Below, piece after piece: positions 1-12,895 of a stretch of 64,000 nucleotides of DNA. The position numbers and the translations under genes are program-made. The DNA comes from Nakataea oryzae (Eukaryota > Ascomycota > Sordariomycetes > Magnaporthales > Magnaporthaceae). The stretch's first letter is position 1; every line of letters starts with the position of its first letter. A model generated the notes under the pieces. That model was not told where the DNA came from. It saw nothing but the letters and a program-made list of their open reading frames with translations, and did no database searches. The DNA lies in contig PYSQ01000064.1 in the NCBI GenBank assembly GCA_003049435.1, positions 34,758-98,757 on the forward strand, written 5' to 3'.

Positions 1-3000
1 CTGGAGCGCCACCCCGGAATCAAAGCTCACGTCGGCACCCGAAGCAAAGAGGAGTTCGGCGAACCGCCTGGCGATCGCGTCCCTGTCGGATCCGTAAGCG
101 TCAATCGCAGAAACAAGTGCTGAGGAGACGCCGTCGCCTGATGCGCCTTTTTCCAGCAGACGCTTGGCAACCATCAGCCCGTCCTCGGAGAGCCAGATAT
201 GCCTGCTGACCAGACTGAAGGCTTGCCCAAAGGTCCAGGAGAGATCCGAAGGCGAGATTTCGCGCTCGAGGAAGAGGTCGATGACGGGCAACAGCAACTT
301 CTGCGTCGCATCGCACAGCGCCCGGCACGCGTTGGCCGTGGGCGAAGCACCGTTTTCGAGCAACAGCCGCACCAGCTTCAGGTCGATCTGCTCCTCGTCG
401 TTGACGGCCTTGGTGAGAGCGACGTGGACATCCTCGCCCGCTGGTAGTCCCGCTTCGAAAAGCATCTCGATGACTTCGTACCGGGGCCCCGCTGCGAGTC
501 GCCAGCTGGCCTTGAGGGACTGGATCATGGCCATGTGGGACGGAGGCTTCTGGTTGCCACCGACGTCCTCGAGCCCAAGCATGATACGCAGACTGCCGAG
601 GAAGGCGCTGCGGGTTGCCGTCCAGATGGCCTCGCTTCTGTTGTGGTCCAGGCTGCAACCCCACTTCAGCAGGAGCCGAACGAGGTCCATGCCTTTGTCG
701 CCGTATTTCACCGCCGACACCAGCTCGGCGTCAACAACCTCGCCAGAGACGCCCCTCTCAAGCAGCAGGCGGACAACGGCACAGCGCTGTTGAAGGTCAC
801 TGATCGAGGTCGATGCCTGAAAGCCTCTGAGCAGTGTCTCCTTCTTCAATGTCGCGGGCGTCGAGAGGAGCACCTTGAGGACCTCGTGAGCGCCCGACCT
901 ACAGGCTTCGACAATGGCCTGCCCGTCTTGGTGTTCGACACTGGCCCCGGCACTGACGAGAGCGTTGACGAGCATGAGATCCCCGGCCGAAGCCGCAACG
1001 AGGAGGGCATCCGAAACCTCCAATCCCGAAGCCCCTGCGCGTAGGAGCATCTGGCAGACGTCCTTTCGCATATCCAGGTCTTTCATCTGCATCGCCTCGG
1101 TCAACACGCAGTTGAGCACAGGGACGGTGTACTTTCTGGGTGACTTTGTGAGCACGAGCCCGGCTATGTCGTTCCTCTGCTTCTTAATCGCCAACGTGAG
1201 CGCCTCGCCGTCTGTACTGTCCGCCTTGCCGGCTAGAAGGTTAATCAGCGGCAAGTCGTCGGTCCTGTCCTTGACGGCGTGCACGAGCGCCCTGTTCGCC
1301 TCCGCTGCCGGCGCGCCAGCCTCTAGCAGCTTCTGTGTAAAGGCCAGCCGGTCCATGGGGTCCGTGAGATTGACGGCGCAGGGCATGGCAGTAGCCAGAG
1401 ACTCGGGACTCGGCCGTGCGGAGAAGAGGATGTCGACGAGCTGCGAGTCTCTGGCCTTGATGGCGAGACAGATGCTGCGGCCCTTGTGAGTATTGACGTC
1501 GGCCCCGGCCTTCAAGAGAGCCTTAACCCCTGAGAATACTCGCTGGTCTGGCGGCGTGCTTAGTGTTGCCATGACTTCGGCCACGAGGAGACCTCTGACC
1601 GAGTCCTTGTTCTTCATCCGGGAAAGAATGGCCTCCACCTTGCGGACTTTTTCCGACGTCGAGAGCAGCTCGGCGCATTTTCTGAGGGCGCGTTCGAGTG
1701 TCTCTTGAGTTGGCTTCCCAGCCCGCAACATGAGGTCCAAAACCTCAAACTCTGGCTGTTTGACAGCTGCATGGCCGAGAGGATGACGTGTTAGACGGCT
1801 AAACAACACGGACAAAAGGCGCGAGGGACAAAGATAGAGTTTTCAAAATGCATGAGTTGGCCAGAGAGAAGTGGGAGTTGCGTGTCGGGTTTCGGCAGGA
1901 AATCAGATGGCGACTTACCGAGCATCAGGGGTGCGCTCGAATTGAAGTTGACGTCGGCACAGCCCTGTTTCACCAACACCTCGAGTAGCCTCTTGTCCAC
2001 GGGTTTCTCCTGCAGCGCAATGATCAGCGCCTCACCGATCTCGTTGCTCAGAAGAATTGGCGTGTAATTTGCAAGGAGAGCCGAGATCATTTTGAACCGG
2101 ACGTCGACGTTCCCGGACAGCATGGCCTTCGAGACGGCTGTTTCCGTGGTTTGCGGAGAAGGCTGGCTTTTGAGGAGCGTTTCAAGCAGGGTCAAGTCCT
2201 CGTGGGAGACGGCCGAGAGGACACCAGCGCCGCCATTGAAATTCAAATCGGCGTTGTGCTTGAGGAGGAGCGAGATAAGCCGCTCGTCTCGTCTCGGAGG
2301 ATGCTCGTCGATGGCGCCTTGTAGCGCTTCTGAAACACATGGGCCCCTGGTTCTAGCAGCCAAAAACATCTCTGCCATCTTGTAGCGATCAGCCCCCGGC
2401 AGGTTCATCACTGTGGGGAATATCGCCGCCAAGGTTTCCGCCGAAGGCCTAGCGGAGAGAATCAGTTTGACGACGGCCGCGCTCCTCGTCATGACGGCAA
2501 GCCTCAAAGCCTGTCCCCCCTTGTGGTCGACCGACGCGACGTCGTGTTTGTCACGAATAAGACCGCGGGGGCCTCGCCGCACGTCATGGTCGGGGTCGAG
2601 CCGGCCTGGGTCATCGGGGAAGTAGGGCGAGAGAAGAAGCTTGACGGACTCGACATCGGCGTCTTCGGCAGCGCCAATGAGGGCTTCGCTGAGCGGTGGC
2701 CCTCCTGCGCCCTTGCGAAGTAGTAGTAGAAGTAGCGAATACCGCTCGTCCGAGGTCAGTCGCCTGGGAATTTGCAATACGCACTCCGAGGCGCATGCCG
2801 GGCTGAGGCTCGTGGTATCGTTCAGCAGCAGTGGCACAAGGCTGGCCCTTCCATGCGCGATGGTTGTGCGCAGGACCTTTCCATATCCGTATTCTACGGA
2901 GGCCCCGTACGTGACCAGCAGCTGGACCATGTCGAAGAACTCGGTAGCCGAGGCCTGAATCAACGCCTCCGAGACGGCGTCGCCCTGGGCGCCGGCGCAC

Positions 3001-3968
3001 AGCAGCATCTCTGCAAGCGCCAGCTTCTCGTTGGGAATGATTGTCGGGTGGGAGAACAGCTGGGTGAAAGCGTCGCTCAAGCAGGGCCCGGTTGGGGGCA
3101 TGGCGCCAGTCAGGATGGCCAGGCAAATGTCGCCGCGGCATTGGGCGATGGCGGTTTTGAGTGCGGCGCCGCCATCGTAGTTCCCATCCGCCGTCGAGCG
3201 GCTTAGCTGGAGCACCGTGTCGAGACATCCCTTCTGGGCGGCGGCCACCATGGACTGAGACACGGCGCTCGGTGGAGGGCGGCCGTTTGACGACAGCAGC
3301 AGGGCGACCATGTCGGGCTGCCCTCCAGCCGCGCACACCTGTCGGAAGGCCTCGATGCCCTCGGTCGTTTGCGACGAGTTGGCGCCATGGGCCAGCAGCA
3401 GCTGAATAATGGACCTGTTGTAGCTGCGGATGGCAATGGGCAGGGACGCGTCCAACATCAAGGGGTCGGCGTACTGGACAAGCACGGCCACCATGCTGGT
3501 CTGCTGGTTCTGTACGGCCTTCTGCAGGACCCGGCTGCGCTCGATGCTCCCAATGCTCTTTCTCCTGTTGAGGAGGCTCGTCTTGCCCTTGGAGGCCGCA
3601 ACATTGATGTTGCCGCCGACGGCCAGCAGCTTCTTGATGAGCGCATGAGCGACGGCTGGCGACCCGGCTGCGGCTACATGGGCATCAAGCGTCTCGAATA
3701 TCTCCATGGGCTCCCAGCCCTTCTTTTTGCCGCCGCCCATGAATGAGAGCCTGCGGCCGCCCTGTACGGATTGAGAATGCTCGGCGGTGAGCCTGTGGCG
3801 CTTCAGAAGCTCGTCGGCCACAAGGTCATCGTTGGGGCCCGGCGGGTCCGGCCAGGGCGATGGCTCCGGCAGCCGGGTCGAGGGCAGCGCGCCAGTGGGA
3901 ATCCCCCATTCCCCTGCAAGGCTGACGAGCCGCCAGTGGCGGTCGTCTCGAGTTGGCGATCCGTTCAT
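1..3968 (-). CDS. Large ankyrin-repeat protein, 3' end beyond left edge
   Basis: Two exons are visible: 3968-1919 and 1766-1 (continuing off the window), at least 1,272 codons. The intron 1918-1767 has a GTAAGT donor, a CTAAC branch site and an ATGCAG acceptor, and splicing keeps the frame (phase 1), which then stays open to the left edge. The protein is almost wholly made of ankyrin-type units (LLL..GA, SEAL..A, LVxLLL) arranged in super-repeats of about 90-100 residues, each restarting near a P-S-x-x-T/S-L motif. No catalytic domain is seen in the visible part, so a protein-interaction scaffold is the only supportable role. The first ATG of the frame is at 3968. The frame is open upstream to a stop near 4088 but without an ATG, so an upstream exon ending at an AG near 4087 is possible. 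The start is therefore uncertain. Confidence 0.8.
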
Positions 3969-6900
3969 GGCGATGCAGCGCCGGTAGGCGGCGGCGATGA
4001 CATCCAACAGATCACAGAGCGGGTGTTCCGCCCAGACGACGATGGTTTTGTCGCCTCCGAATTCGCGGTGGTTGGTGACACGCGCCTAGCCTCGGGCAAC
4101 GGCAGCGACCAGAGGACAGGCGTTTAGACCTAGTCGGTGCCACTGAAATCGGCCAACCCCTGCCCACAGTACGAATGGAGACTTTCTTTATGTGCTTCCA
4201 GGGGGGAGGAGGACGGAGCGGTCTGCGAAGCGAAGGAATTTGATCGATTCGAGCCTCGTAGCGCCCGCGCAGTGGAGCCAGGCTGGGGGGCGGCTGGGGC
4301 TCGACACGACAAGGGAACAAATCGACGCTCGCGCCAACTCTCTACGCTGCCGGCCTTTGAGGGCGCGGGCGCATGGTCGGGCAGCGTGAAATGTAGACGG
4401 GTATGTATAACACGGGTAGCTTTTCTGCGCCTCGACGCCCAGCCAGGCGCTCCCTCGCAACCAGGGCTGCGACAGAGCCGCCAGCGGGAGGGTGCAGCCA
4501 AGCGAACACCTCAGTCCAACGACCCACTCCACCGCCTGCTGTGCTTGCTGTCTATTGTGGATCGGGCAAGGCCCCAGGAGCATGCGTGGGCGCCCTCGAA
4601 TGGCTCTTCTGCAAACGGCCGCCTGAAAGGGGTGCAGGTGAGACTTTTGGGGGGGCCGGGCAAAAAGCAGACGTGCTGGCGATGGCGACGATGGAACGCG
4701 CCGAGCGTTGGGAGCAAAAGACGGGATGGGGTGGATGGCGGTGTCTGGGAAGGTCTGCAAGTCTGCAAGTAGGCAGGTGGCAGGGACTTGATGAAACAAA
4801 CACCAGGGGTCCGCGCCAAGGACCAGGGGTGTTGGCGTGAACGGTGAACCAAGCGTGTGGCCGCCAGTGCTGTCGAAGCCGGTAGGCACAGCGCAGGGGG
4901 TGCGGGTGGCTGGCGGGCGGGTGGTGGGGGTCGCAGGCCCTCTCTCGATTTGGGAGCCGAGGTCGGCCGCGTGGCTGTCGACGATGACGGCGAGATCTCG
5001 ACCTGGTGCGCCCTGCTGGGGACAGCTGCTGGGCTTCGGTATAGCGGCGGCCGTCGAATCTTCGAGTAAATCTTCGAGTTGGGGCAATTCGGGAGGCTGC
5101 AGCGCGAGCGCAAAGGTGGCACCCGCCCAGCCGTGCTCCAACCCGCCGACAGTTGTGGGGAGCACCGTCAGCCGACAGCGATATCAGATGGCAGGGAAAA
5201 AGCAACACGAAGGGCCGCAAGCAGCGACGCAAGCGGCGGCTGGGTGCCCTTCAACTGACTGGCGGCAAGCTGCACGCATCAATGGCCCGGCACCGCAGGC
5301 AGACGGACCAGAGTGAACGGTTGGGGGTGGACCAAACGGGACAGCAGGTGGCAGTGTGACGGCACGACGCATCCCGCCGTCCCGTGGGCGCCCAATGGTG
5401 ACTGCCACGCCTGGCCCCACACGCAGCTCCAGCTCCGTGCGCGACTCGACAGCGCGCTGTGATGCCCAAGTCCAAGAAGGAACTCAGCCTCAAGCGCGAC
5501 GTGGCCCAGGACAAGCCCGCCAATTGTGTGCGAGGCCTGCCTCGACCGGCCTGCGGGGGATCCAGAGGCTCGAAATCTGATTGTGCCTGCCACGCAGCAA
5601 AGGCGTTTTCTGGAACCTGGCCTCCTGCCGCATGATTGGTCTGCCTGATGAAAGCCCCGGACTTTGTGGTTTTGCCCTCGGACTGCCACGATCGGGCTTC
5701 TCGGCTTTGATCGGTTGCCGAACCATCGTCCATTCAACATCACTCTCCCTCATGGCCCAATCCACGTATGTCTTTCATGTACCTTTTTCCTACCGATGCC
5801 GCTGCTTCCCTCAGAATATGTTGCACGTGCTAAACGGTCTCAGCGACACTGCTTGCTGCCGTAGGCCTCCTTCCCAATTGGGTTATCTTGGAATTTCTCG
5901 CTGTTGACTGTGCTCATAATCCCATGATGCGCAGCAACTGACTGGGAATTTGTAGCTACCGAAACTTGCAAGTTCAATGTTTCTCGATTTCTCTATACCA
6001 GCTGTGTCATCACACTCCCTGTCGTTCCTGGCATAGCGCTTGATAGCAATACCAGCATTGTTAAAATAGCACCAGCCAGGCAACCGATATGCTACAGATA
6101 GACCAAGACCAGTCCCGATCACATAATTACACATGCCGGAATTAATGGGCCTCTCTCCATGATTTCCTCAGTGTCCTTCTGAGAGAGATGGTTTCTTGAA
6201 ATGAGCATCTCAGCGTCTAGATCTTGGAAAAGACGGTCGGTTGCTCTTTCAGACAGCTGCTTGTGGTCGCTTTTTCTTCTGCGTGCTTTGGCAGCCTCCC
6301 AGTCGTGCCCTAGAATAAACACCTGCTGCTCTAGATTCGGCTGGTAGATACCTAGCTAGGCAGGTGCTTTCCTTCCATGGTGAACTCTTGTCTTCAGATA
6401 CCCTAGAATCCATAATCCCCGAGGTGCCCTTCTTTGAACAGATACGGAAGGCACACTTTATCCTAGAGAGCGGTATTGAGGATGATCTGGTGCTTCCTGA
6501 TGCTTTGACGGGCCTTTCCATAAAACCTTGATCACGGCTTTTAATACACAACCACCCCCAAATCACAACACCTTCTATATCTCTTCGTGATCCTACCATT
6601 GCACTCTTGCAAGTCCCAGACATAGGCTCTGGGTGAGATACCTACCCGGGGGCTGGTTGCGCTACGGACACCAACCTGTGACATATTGAACGCACACATA
6701 TATGCATCATCTCTCATCCTCCTACCCAATCCCACCTTCCTCTCACTTGCCTCTCCAGTTCCGGCTCTTTCTATTCTACTAGGCCGACCAACAGAGACCC
6801 TCAAGCGTCACCAGGCTCTGGAGTAGACGTAATAGGACGCTATCCCAGCCATCGGGAGACACTCTATCTCTGCTTTGGACTTGATCTCGGACATCTACCT

Positions 6901-7514
6901 TCACGCTAGATCACCGTCGCATATCAAGCCAATCCAACTCCCAGGAACACTATTCTTCGCATTCCCCGTCTCTGACTTCCAAAATCTCCCTCCAGACTCT
7001 TTCTTCCGTTCATCTACTGCCTCGCCATATTCGGCTCTACTTTCATCCAAAGCACTGCGCATATCTTACCTGGATCTTTTTCCGTCCGTCCATTTCCCTC
7101 ACAACATCCTTCTGCATCTATGTGAGCTTTGTCCCAGCTTCCACACATTCGGGAAAACAATATCCAGAGCCCAGAAACCTATGCCATTGTGACTGGGCTC
7201 CGAAGTTGCCTGGCCACCTCTGAAGTCATTCGCAAGCCAAAAGCACCATATCTACCCTTGCCACGTCAAGTAATCATGGGCAACTTTGCATCGCCTTAAA
7301 CTCTTTACTTCGAAGCTACCTTTCTATTCCGTTACAAGGACCCACGCCACCTTCTACATCGTTGCTTGTCTCTATCTTCCCTTCTTCTCAGGCTTTCATC
7401 ACCAACACTTACGTTCTAGACACCTGTACGTCTTCAGTTGCGCTTGACTCATTTTGCTCTATAGGCACGCTGATGAAAAAGCTCAGAACTGCTGCCAGTT
7501 AAAAAGACCATTTA
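3969..7514. other. Long gene-poor interval between divergent genes
   Basis: About 3.5 kb separates the ankyrin gene (minus) from the SNF2/RING gene (plus). The part 4.1-5.6 kb is GC-rich and has long open frames on both strands, but these overlap each other, are low in complexity and show no domain. The part 5.7-7.5 kb is more AT-rich with pyrimidine-rich stretches typical of fungal leaders, especially 6.9-7.45 kb just before the next ATG. I read it as two promoters plus a long 5' leader. I see no tRNA, transposon or conserved coding segment. Confidence 0.4.
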
Positions 7515-10500
7515 ATGATGGATGGCACTGCTGACGGCGGCTCCGCTGGCATGGAGCCGGCGCCGACTTTAGCATCTTTCGCCAGTATTGATCCGGCATC
7601 TCCCCAGGGCCCGAGCCTCGACATCCCCGAACCTCTCGAGTTTCGAACCGGACACGGACTATCTAGCCCTCCACCCAGCTCACCACTTACAAGTCCCAAG
7701 CAAGGTCTGCCTTGGGCCAACTTGGGACCGGAATCATTCCCACAAGAAATACATCCCAAGTCACAGCAGCTCAAGTTCAGCGGTCAAGGTGCGGCTATGG
7801 CTACCATGAACCTCGCAGAGGATGAGGAAGGCGGGCCCATGTTCGTGGATGACCACGCCGATCAAGATGAACAGTCTGAAGACGAGACAATGTTTGTCGA
7901 AAACCATGCTGATAACGAAGATGAGGCAATGTTTGTCGACAGCCATGTCGATCAAGAGGACGAGCCCATTTTCATCGAAGATATAGTCGAGGTTGTGCCC
8001 TCGGTTTCCCCTGAGAATCCCCAAGTGGAAGCTTCGGATGGAGGTGAAGTTTGGGAGATTTTGGAAGAGGATATACCCCAAGACGCACGAAAGAAGATGG
8101 AAACGGATGCGTCCCGTGGTCATCGTAGCTTTAAAAAGCGAGGTATCAAGCGCGAGCATGAATGCGACGGCCAGAGCGACGACACCCAGATCATCGAGAA
8201 AAACGAGCTGTCAGTTGAGACCCTGGAGAGACTCAAACGACCTCGGGCCCATCGTCAGAAGAAAGACGGCCAAGAGAACTGGGATGGATCATTGCGACAG
8301 ACCATCAAGCCAGAGATCATCGAGATTGATGACGAAGATATACAATGGTTACAGACACTCCCCCGACCAGCCAAGCCTCCTCGCTCAGATTCGGCTATCA
8401 CCATCATAGACGAACTTGATCACAGCCAGAAAACACCAATAAAGATCGAAGAAGTCGCCAAATCTGCCCTGGGCAAGGGAAAGGCCAAGGAAACGGGGTC
8501 ATTCGGTCCAGTTGATGGCGTCGAGCAGGGATTTTTGCGAAGTTGGGGTGGCAGCAACGAATCGTCAGCAATCCAGAGAAGCGTCCGGATAAGACGGAAG
8601 ATCAGGGAGCTGGAGGAAAAGGAGAAAGCGGTTGACCCGATCACACCCGAAGACTACGAAAACCTGACAAGGCTTCGGAAGAAAGCAGAGGAGATTGAAT
8701 CTCAGATTAACAAAGCCAACACCAATGGCGAGGAGGGAGGAGAGTCGTCAAGTGAGGAAGAAGCAGAGACTATGTCGGACGACGACAGCGATCCGGAGTA
8801 CACGCCCGCGGCCATTGCTTCTGCGCCAGCTCGCAAGAAGCCTCGAGGAGGGAGTGGCAAAGCTGGTCCACGTGCTCAGGGAAAAAAGAGCAATGCCTCC
8901 AAGAAGCCACCACCAAGATCAGCACAGGAATGGTGGGCCCGAGAATACGCCAAATCAGCGAAAAAGGGCAAGGCAGAGAGCGAGACCGTGCCCGATCTCT
9001 TCCATATCTGCAGGCCTGAAAATCGGCGTAAGAAAGGCAAGCGCGTGCCTGTGCCCACAGATCCACAGGGAAAGCAGCTTTTGGATATGTTGAGAGACCA
9101 GGACCCAATCGCAGCTCGGGCAGCCCTCGGAGACATGCCCAAGCCTGGCGCAGTCGGTGCTAAAGGGAAGGACGAGTTTTTTAAGGCTTTCAAGGCGGAG
9201 ATGAGCAAGAACAGTGCGCCGAAAGACCTCAAGGATGAGTTCACCCTTTTGAAAAGGGCCTCCCAGTCGTTCGGGGGGCCGAAGTGCCAGAGCGAGGGAG
9301 GGCAGTGGAGGCTCAATGGCTTGGCGACGAAGCTTTACCATCACCAGCTAGTGGGAGTGCACTGGATGCTAGGCAGAGAGTTCTCGCCCACAGGCCCGTT
9401 TGGTGGCATGCTTGCCGATCAGATGGGCTTGGGAAAGACCGTCGAGATGCTTGCAACCATGATGCACAACCCCGGAAAGCCCACGCTCATCGTCGTGCCA
9501 GCCGCAGCGATACCACAGTGGAAGGAGGAGATTAAAAAGCATATTGAACCAAAGAAATCGCTGAAGGTGTTCCACTACCGAGCGTCTGGGATTAACAAGA
9601 ATATCGACTGGGTGGAAGACGCCGACGTTGTTATTGTCAGCTACCAGGAAGTGGCAAAGGCGTATCCATCAGAGGACTCCCTGAGGCGCATTTCAGGCAT
9701 GGGACTGGAGGGCGAGCAGTGGCGCAAGGAACTTGACGACCAGCTCGGCGACCTCTACCGCGTCAACTTCCACAGGGTCGTCTTGGATGAGGCCCACGCC
9801 ATCAAGAACATCAACTCGAGGACCTCCAAGGCTTGCGTTCACCTGCCTGGAAAGTATAGATGGGCTCTCAGCGGCACGCCCATTCATAACTGCATCGAAG
9901 GTTTGTCAAAAAGCCCAAACAAGCACCAGCCGGAACAACAGGCCACTGACAGTTATATCGCCAGAACTACTGCCGTACTTCAGGTTTCTCGGCGTTGACT
10001 GGGCGCTCAAGGAGTCAAGCCAGTCCCAGAACAAGTACGGTCAAGGTAGCAAAGCAGAAATTGCCTCTGCAAAGGTATGTCATCAAACTTCCGTGACGGA
10101 GACATATCATCGCTATTTAGGTTGCTTCAAAGCTTCCCAAGCAGCCATTCTAAGAAGGGCTTTACTGATCGACTCTAACCTGTTTTGGCGCCATCAGGAG
10201 AACCTCAAATCCATGCTTGCAGTTATCGTCCCCACGCTCATGATTCGTCGTCGGGTGGAAGACAAGTTTGTGGGAGAGGATCTTCTCCGGATCCCCAAGA
10301 CACACACGCCTGTCGTCAAGCAGGTGGACCTCTCGGTAGAGGAGCGAATCATCTACCAGAGGCTCGAGGAGCGATTCCGAGACAACATCAACGGACACCT
10401 GAGAGGCGACGATAGCGATGGTGAACAGAAGAAGATGCGGACCTACTTTGCCTACCTGACCCGGCTTCGTCAGATGGTCGGTCACCCCTTTCTAGTCGAG

Positions 10501-12495
10501 ACCCCGATGCGCATCGACTTCACCCTGGAGGACATCAAGCACATCCGCAAGGAGCTGGCCGACAGGGGCGGAGTGAGCCCGCTTCACGTGCAGATCCGGC
10601 GCTGGATGGACACGGAGGAGGATCGCAGGCGCCGAGAGGAAGGACAGCAGAGCGGCAACGAGTTCGGCATCAGCGGCTTTGGCGACCTTTTCAACATGGA
10701 CCTGCAGCTATCGCGCATCGAGAGCGAAAAGCGGATGGCGGACGTCACGTGTCGCGTCTGCTACGAGCTGCCCCAGGGGCACAGGTTCACCGAGTGCGGC
10801 CACATCTTCTGCACCGAGTGCATCCAAAACCTCGTAGAGGAGGCTCAGCGCCGAGGCAAGGAGGCAAAGTGCACTGCCTGCTCCGCCGTCATCAGGGGCC
10901 ACGAGCTCCTGAGCCAGGACATGAGCGGCAGAGATATCGGCAACGAAGCGGGCCCGGCGCAGCGGCCCAGAGACAAGAGGCCGCCGAGGAAGAGAGCGCG
11001 CACCCAGGAGCAGACGCCCGTTGGGCCCGGCATTGACTGCATGGGCATCGAGCCGAGGAACGCGGACAAGACTGCCAAGTTTCTCGAAATAGCTAAGATG
11101 GACAAAGACTCTCCCCTGCCAGCCAGCGCAAAGACCACAGCCGTCAAGCGCGTCATCCTTGATTGGCTGAGGGATTATCCCGACGACAAGATCATAGGTA
11201 TGCGCCCCTTATCAATGCCTCCAAATCCGGACGGTCTCGAGCTTTGGCCCTGTCTTACTTCGAGGCGGTCCATTCTTTTCTTTTGTAATATGTGCGCTAA
11301 CAGCCCGCCGGATATCCACAGTCTTTACCCACTGGATTCCTCTCGCGCAGATTCTGGGCCATATGCTCAATGCCGAGAGTATCAAGTTCGTGTACTACTG
11401 TGGGGTTATGTCTGTTTATCAGAGACAAGACGCCATCCGAACGTTCAGCAATCCAGAAAACGGTGTGCAGGTTCTGGTGAGTTCGTTTTCTCGCGCTGCT
11501 CCCACCAAAACGGCCAAATAAATACTGACAGACCCAAGCTCGCCTCGACCAAATGCGGAGGCCAGGCACTGAACCTTACTGCGGCAAACCGTGTCATCCT
11601 TGTAGACCTGTGGTGGAACAGCGCCGTGGAGCAGCAGGCTTTCGGCCGCGTCCATCGCATCGGCCAGACAAAGGAGACGCACTTCGTCAAGATCGTGACC
11701 CTGAACACGATCGACCAGAGGCTCCTGGACATGCAGAAGCGCAAGGACGCCGTGATAGGCAAGACGCTGCGAGACGGACAGTCACTCAGCGAAAAGGAGA
11801 TCCTGTGGCTCTTCGGTGAACCGACAGGTGACGATGGGGAGAACGGAGATGACGACGAGCGTGGCGGTGCTGCAGAGAAGAACAAGAAGAAGAACAAGTC
11901 CAGCAAGATGGGCAAGGGCGAGGACGAAATCGACAGGGGTGAGACATTGCTCAGCTCGGACGACTCAGAGTCCGAGCCTGCGACAGCCAAGGGCAAGCAT
12001 ACGACGCCCAAGGAGTCCGAAAACGGCGAGGGCTCGAGCAAACAGAATATTTTGCTCATCGGCAACGGCAGCGATGCCGCCGAAAACGCCTCTGACTATA
12101 CAGCTGCGGCCGAACAGCAGGCCAGCACTACTGCAGGCTCCACGGGAGCCGACGAAGAGGCCAAGGGCAAGCTACTCTTGGCAAAGCCCAAGGACGGTGG
12201 CGACGACGCACCAGACGACAAATCCACACTTTTGCATCACGACGACGATGGCGAAAAAGGGGGCGGAGAGGATGACGGAACCGAAGCCCAAGGCCTGGTC
12301 ACGGACCAAGCTGACGCCAGCCAGAGTTCCCTGGCCAAGCCGGACGCTGACGCAGACATGAAGGACGCAACACTGCAGCACCAGCACCAGCACGAGTACA
12401 TCTCTCTCGATGATAACGAATCAGACGCGGACATGGAACAGTATCCTGACGACCACACCTCACGCTACGACGACGACGAAGATGAGGACGAGTAG
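7515..12495 (+). CDS. SNF2-family DNA translocase with internal RING finger (Uls1/Rad5/Rad16-like)
   Basis: Five exons: 7515-9900, 9965-10074, 10198-11197, 11322-11476 and 11539-12495, giving about 1,535 residues. The N-terminal 600 residues are acidic and disordered, with SUMO-interacting-like cores (for example IIEIDDED and ITIID). The SNF2 ATPase follows: Walker A DQMGLGKT near residue 635 and DEAH near 757. A RING finger (CRVC...CGHIFC...CTAC) near residues 1017-1064 lies between the two helicase lobes. The C-terminal lobe carries the RIGQ motif near 1259. The RING insertion plus SIM-like cores fit Uls1/Ris1 or S. pombe Rrp1/2, nuclear SUMO-targeted translocase/ubiquitin ligases that act on chromatin and repair proteins. 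A Rad16- or Rad5-like assignment cannot be excluded. The C-terminal 250 residues are a charged low-complexity tail. Unspliced reading gives stops or a lost helicase motif, which supports all four introns. Confidence 0.9.
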
Positions 12496-12895
12496 GACGG
12501 CTGGTGCTTGATGTATTTGAAGGGCAATTAATCTGCGCTGCGGCGCGATATTTTCTTTCGCACCTCTGAACTGGCATTCTGCATCTTCTGGTCTTTCCCA
12601 TTCCCATCAGTCACTTCACACATTCCATTTTCCGTCAATACTCCAAGTAGAAAAGTCCAGTTCCAATCTCCTGTGACGGACGCTATAATCTCTCAAAATC
12701 ACAACTGCCAACTTCCTTCCCATGGCTGCTACACCTTCAAAGATATTATCCCACATGTAATTCGAGTTCTGATTAGAGATTAAAAGGGGACGGTAAAGAG
12801 GAGAGATAATTCACCACACTGGGAGCTGGACACAGGAAACAAATATCGTGCCACATGGATTACCGAAAATATCTACATAGGCCACTAGACTGTTC
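12496..12895. other. Convergent 3' region
   Basis: This 400 bp stretch between the ends of the SNF2/RING gene and the Ctf18 gene holds no recognisable gene. It is presumably two facing 3' untranslated regions and their polyadenylation signals. Confidence 0.4.

Noticed and set aside
4188..5165. 325-codon open frame on the minus strand in the left intergenic region
   Set aside because: It overlaps long frames in several other phases in GC-rich sequence, is rich in Pro, Arg and Ser without any motif, and shows no splice or promoter context.
10075..10197. Two introns around a mini-exon in the SNF2/RING gene instead of one
   Set aside because: A single intron joins GCA-AAG to GAG-AAC in frame and fits the family; the mini-exon adds sequence with no match.
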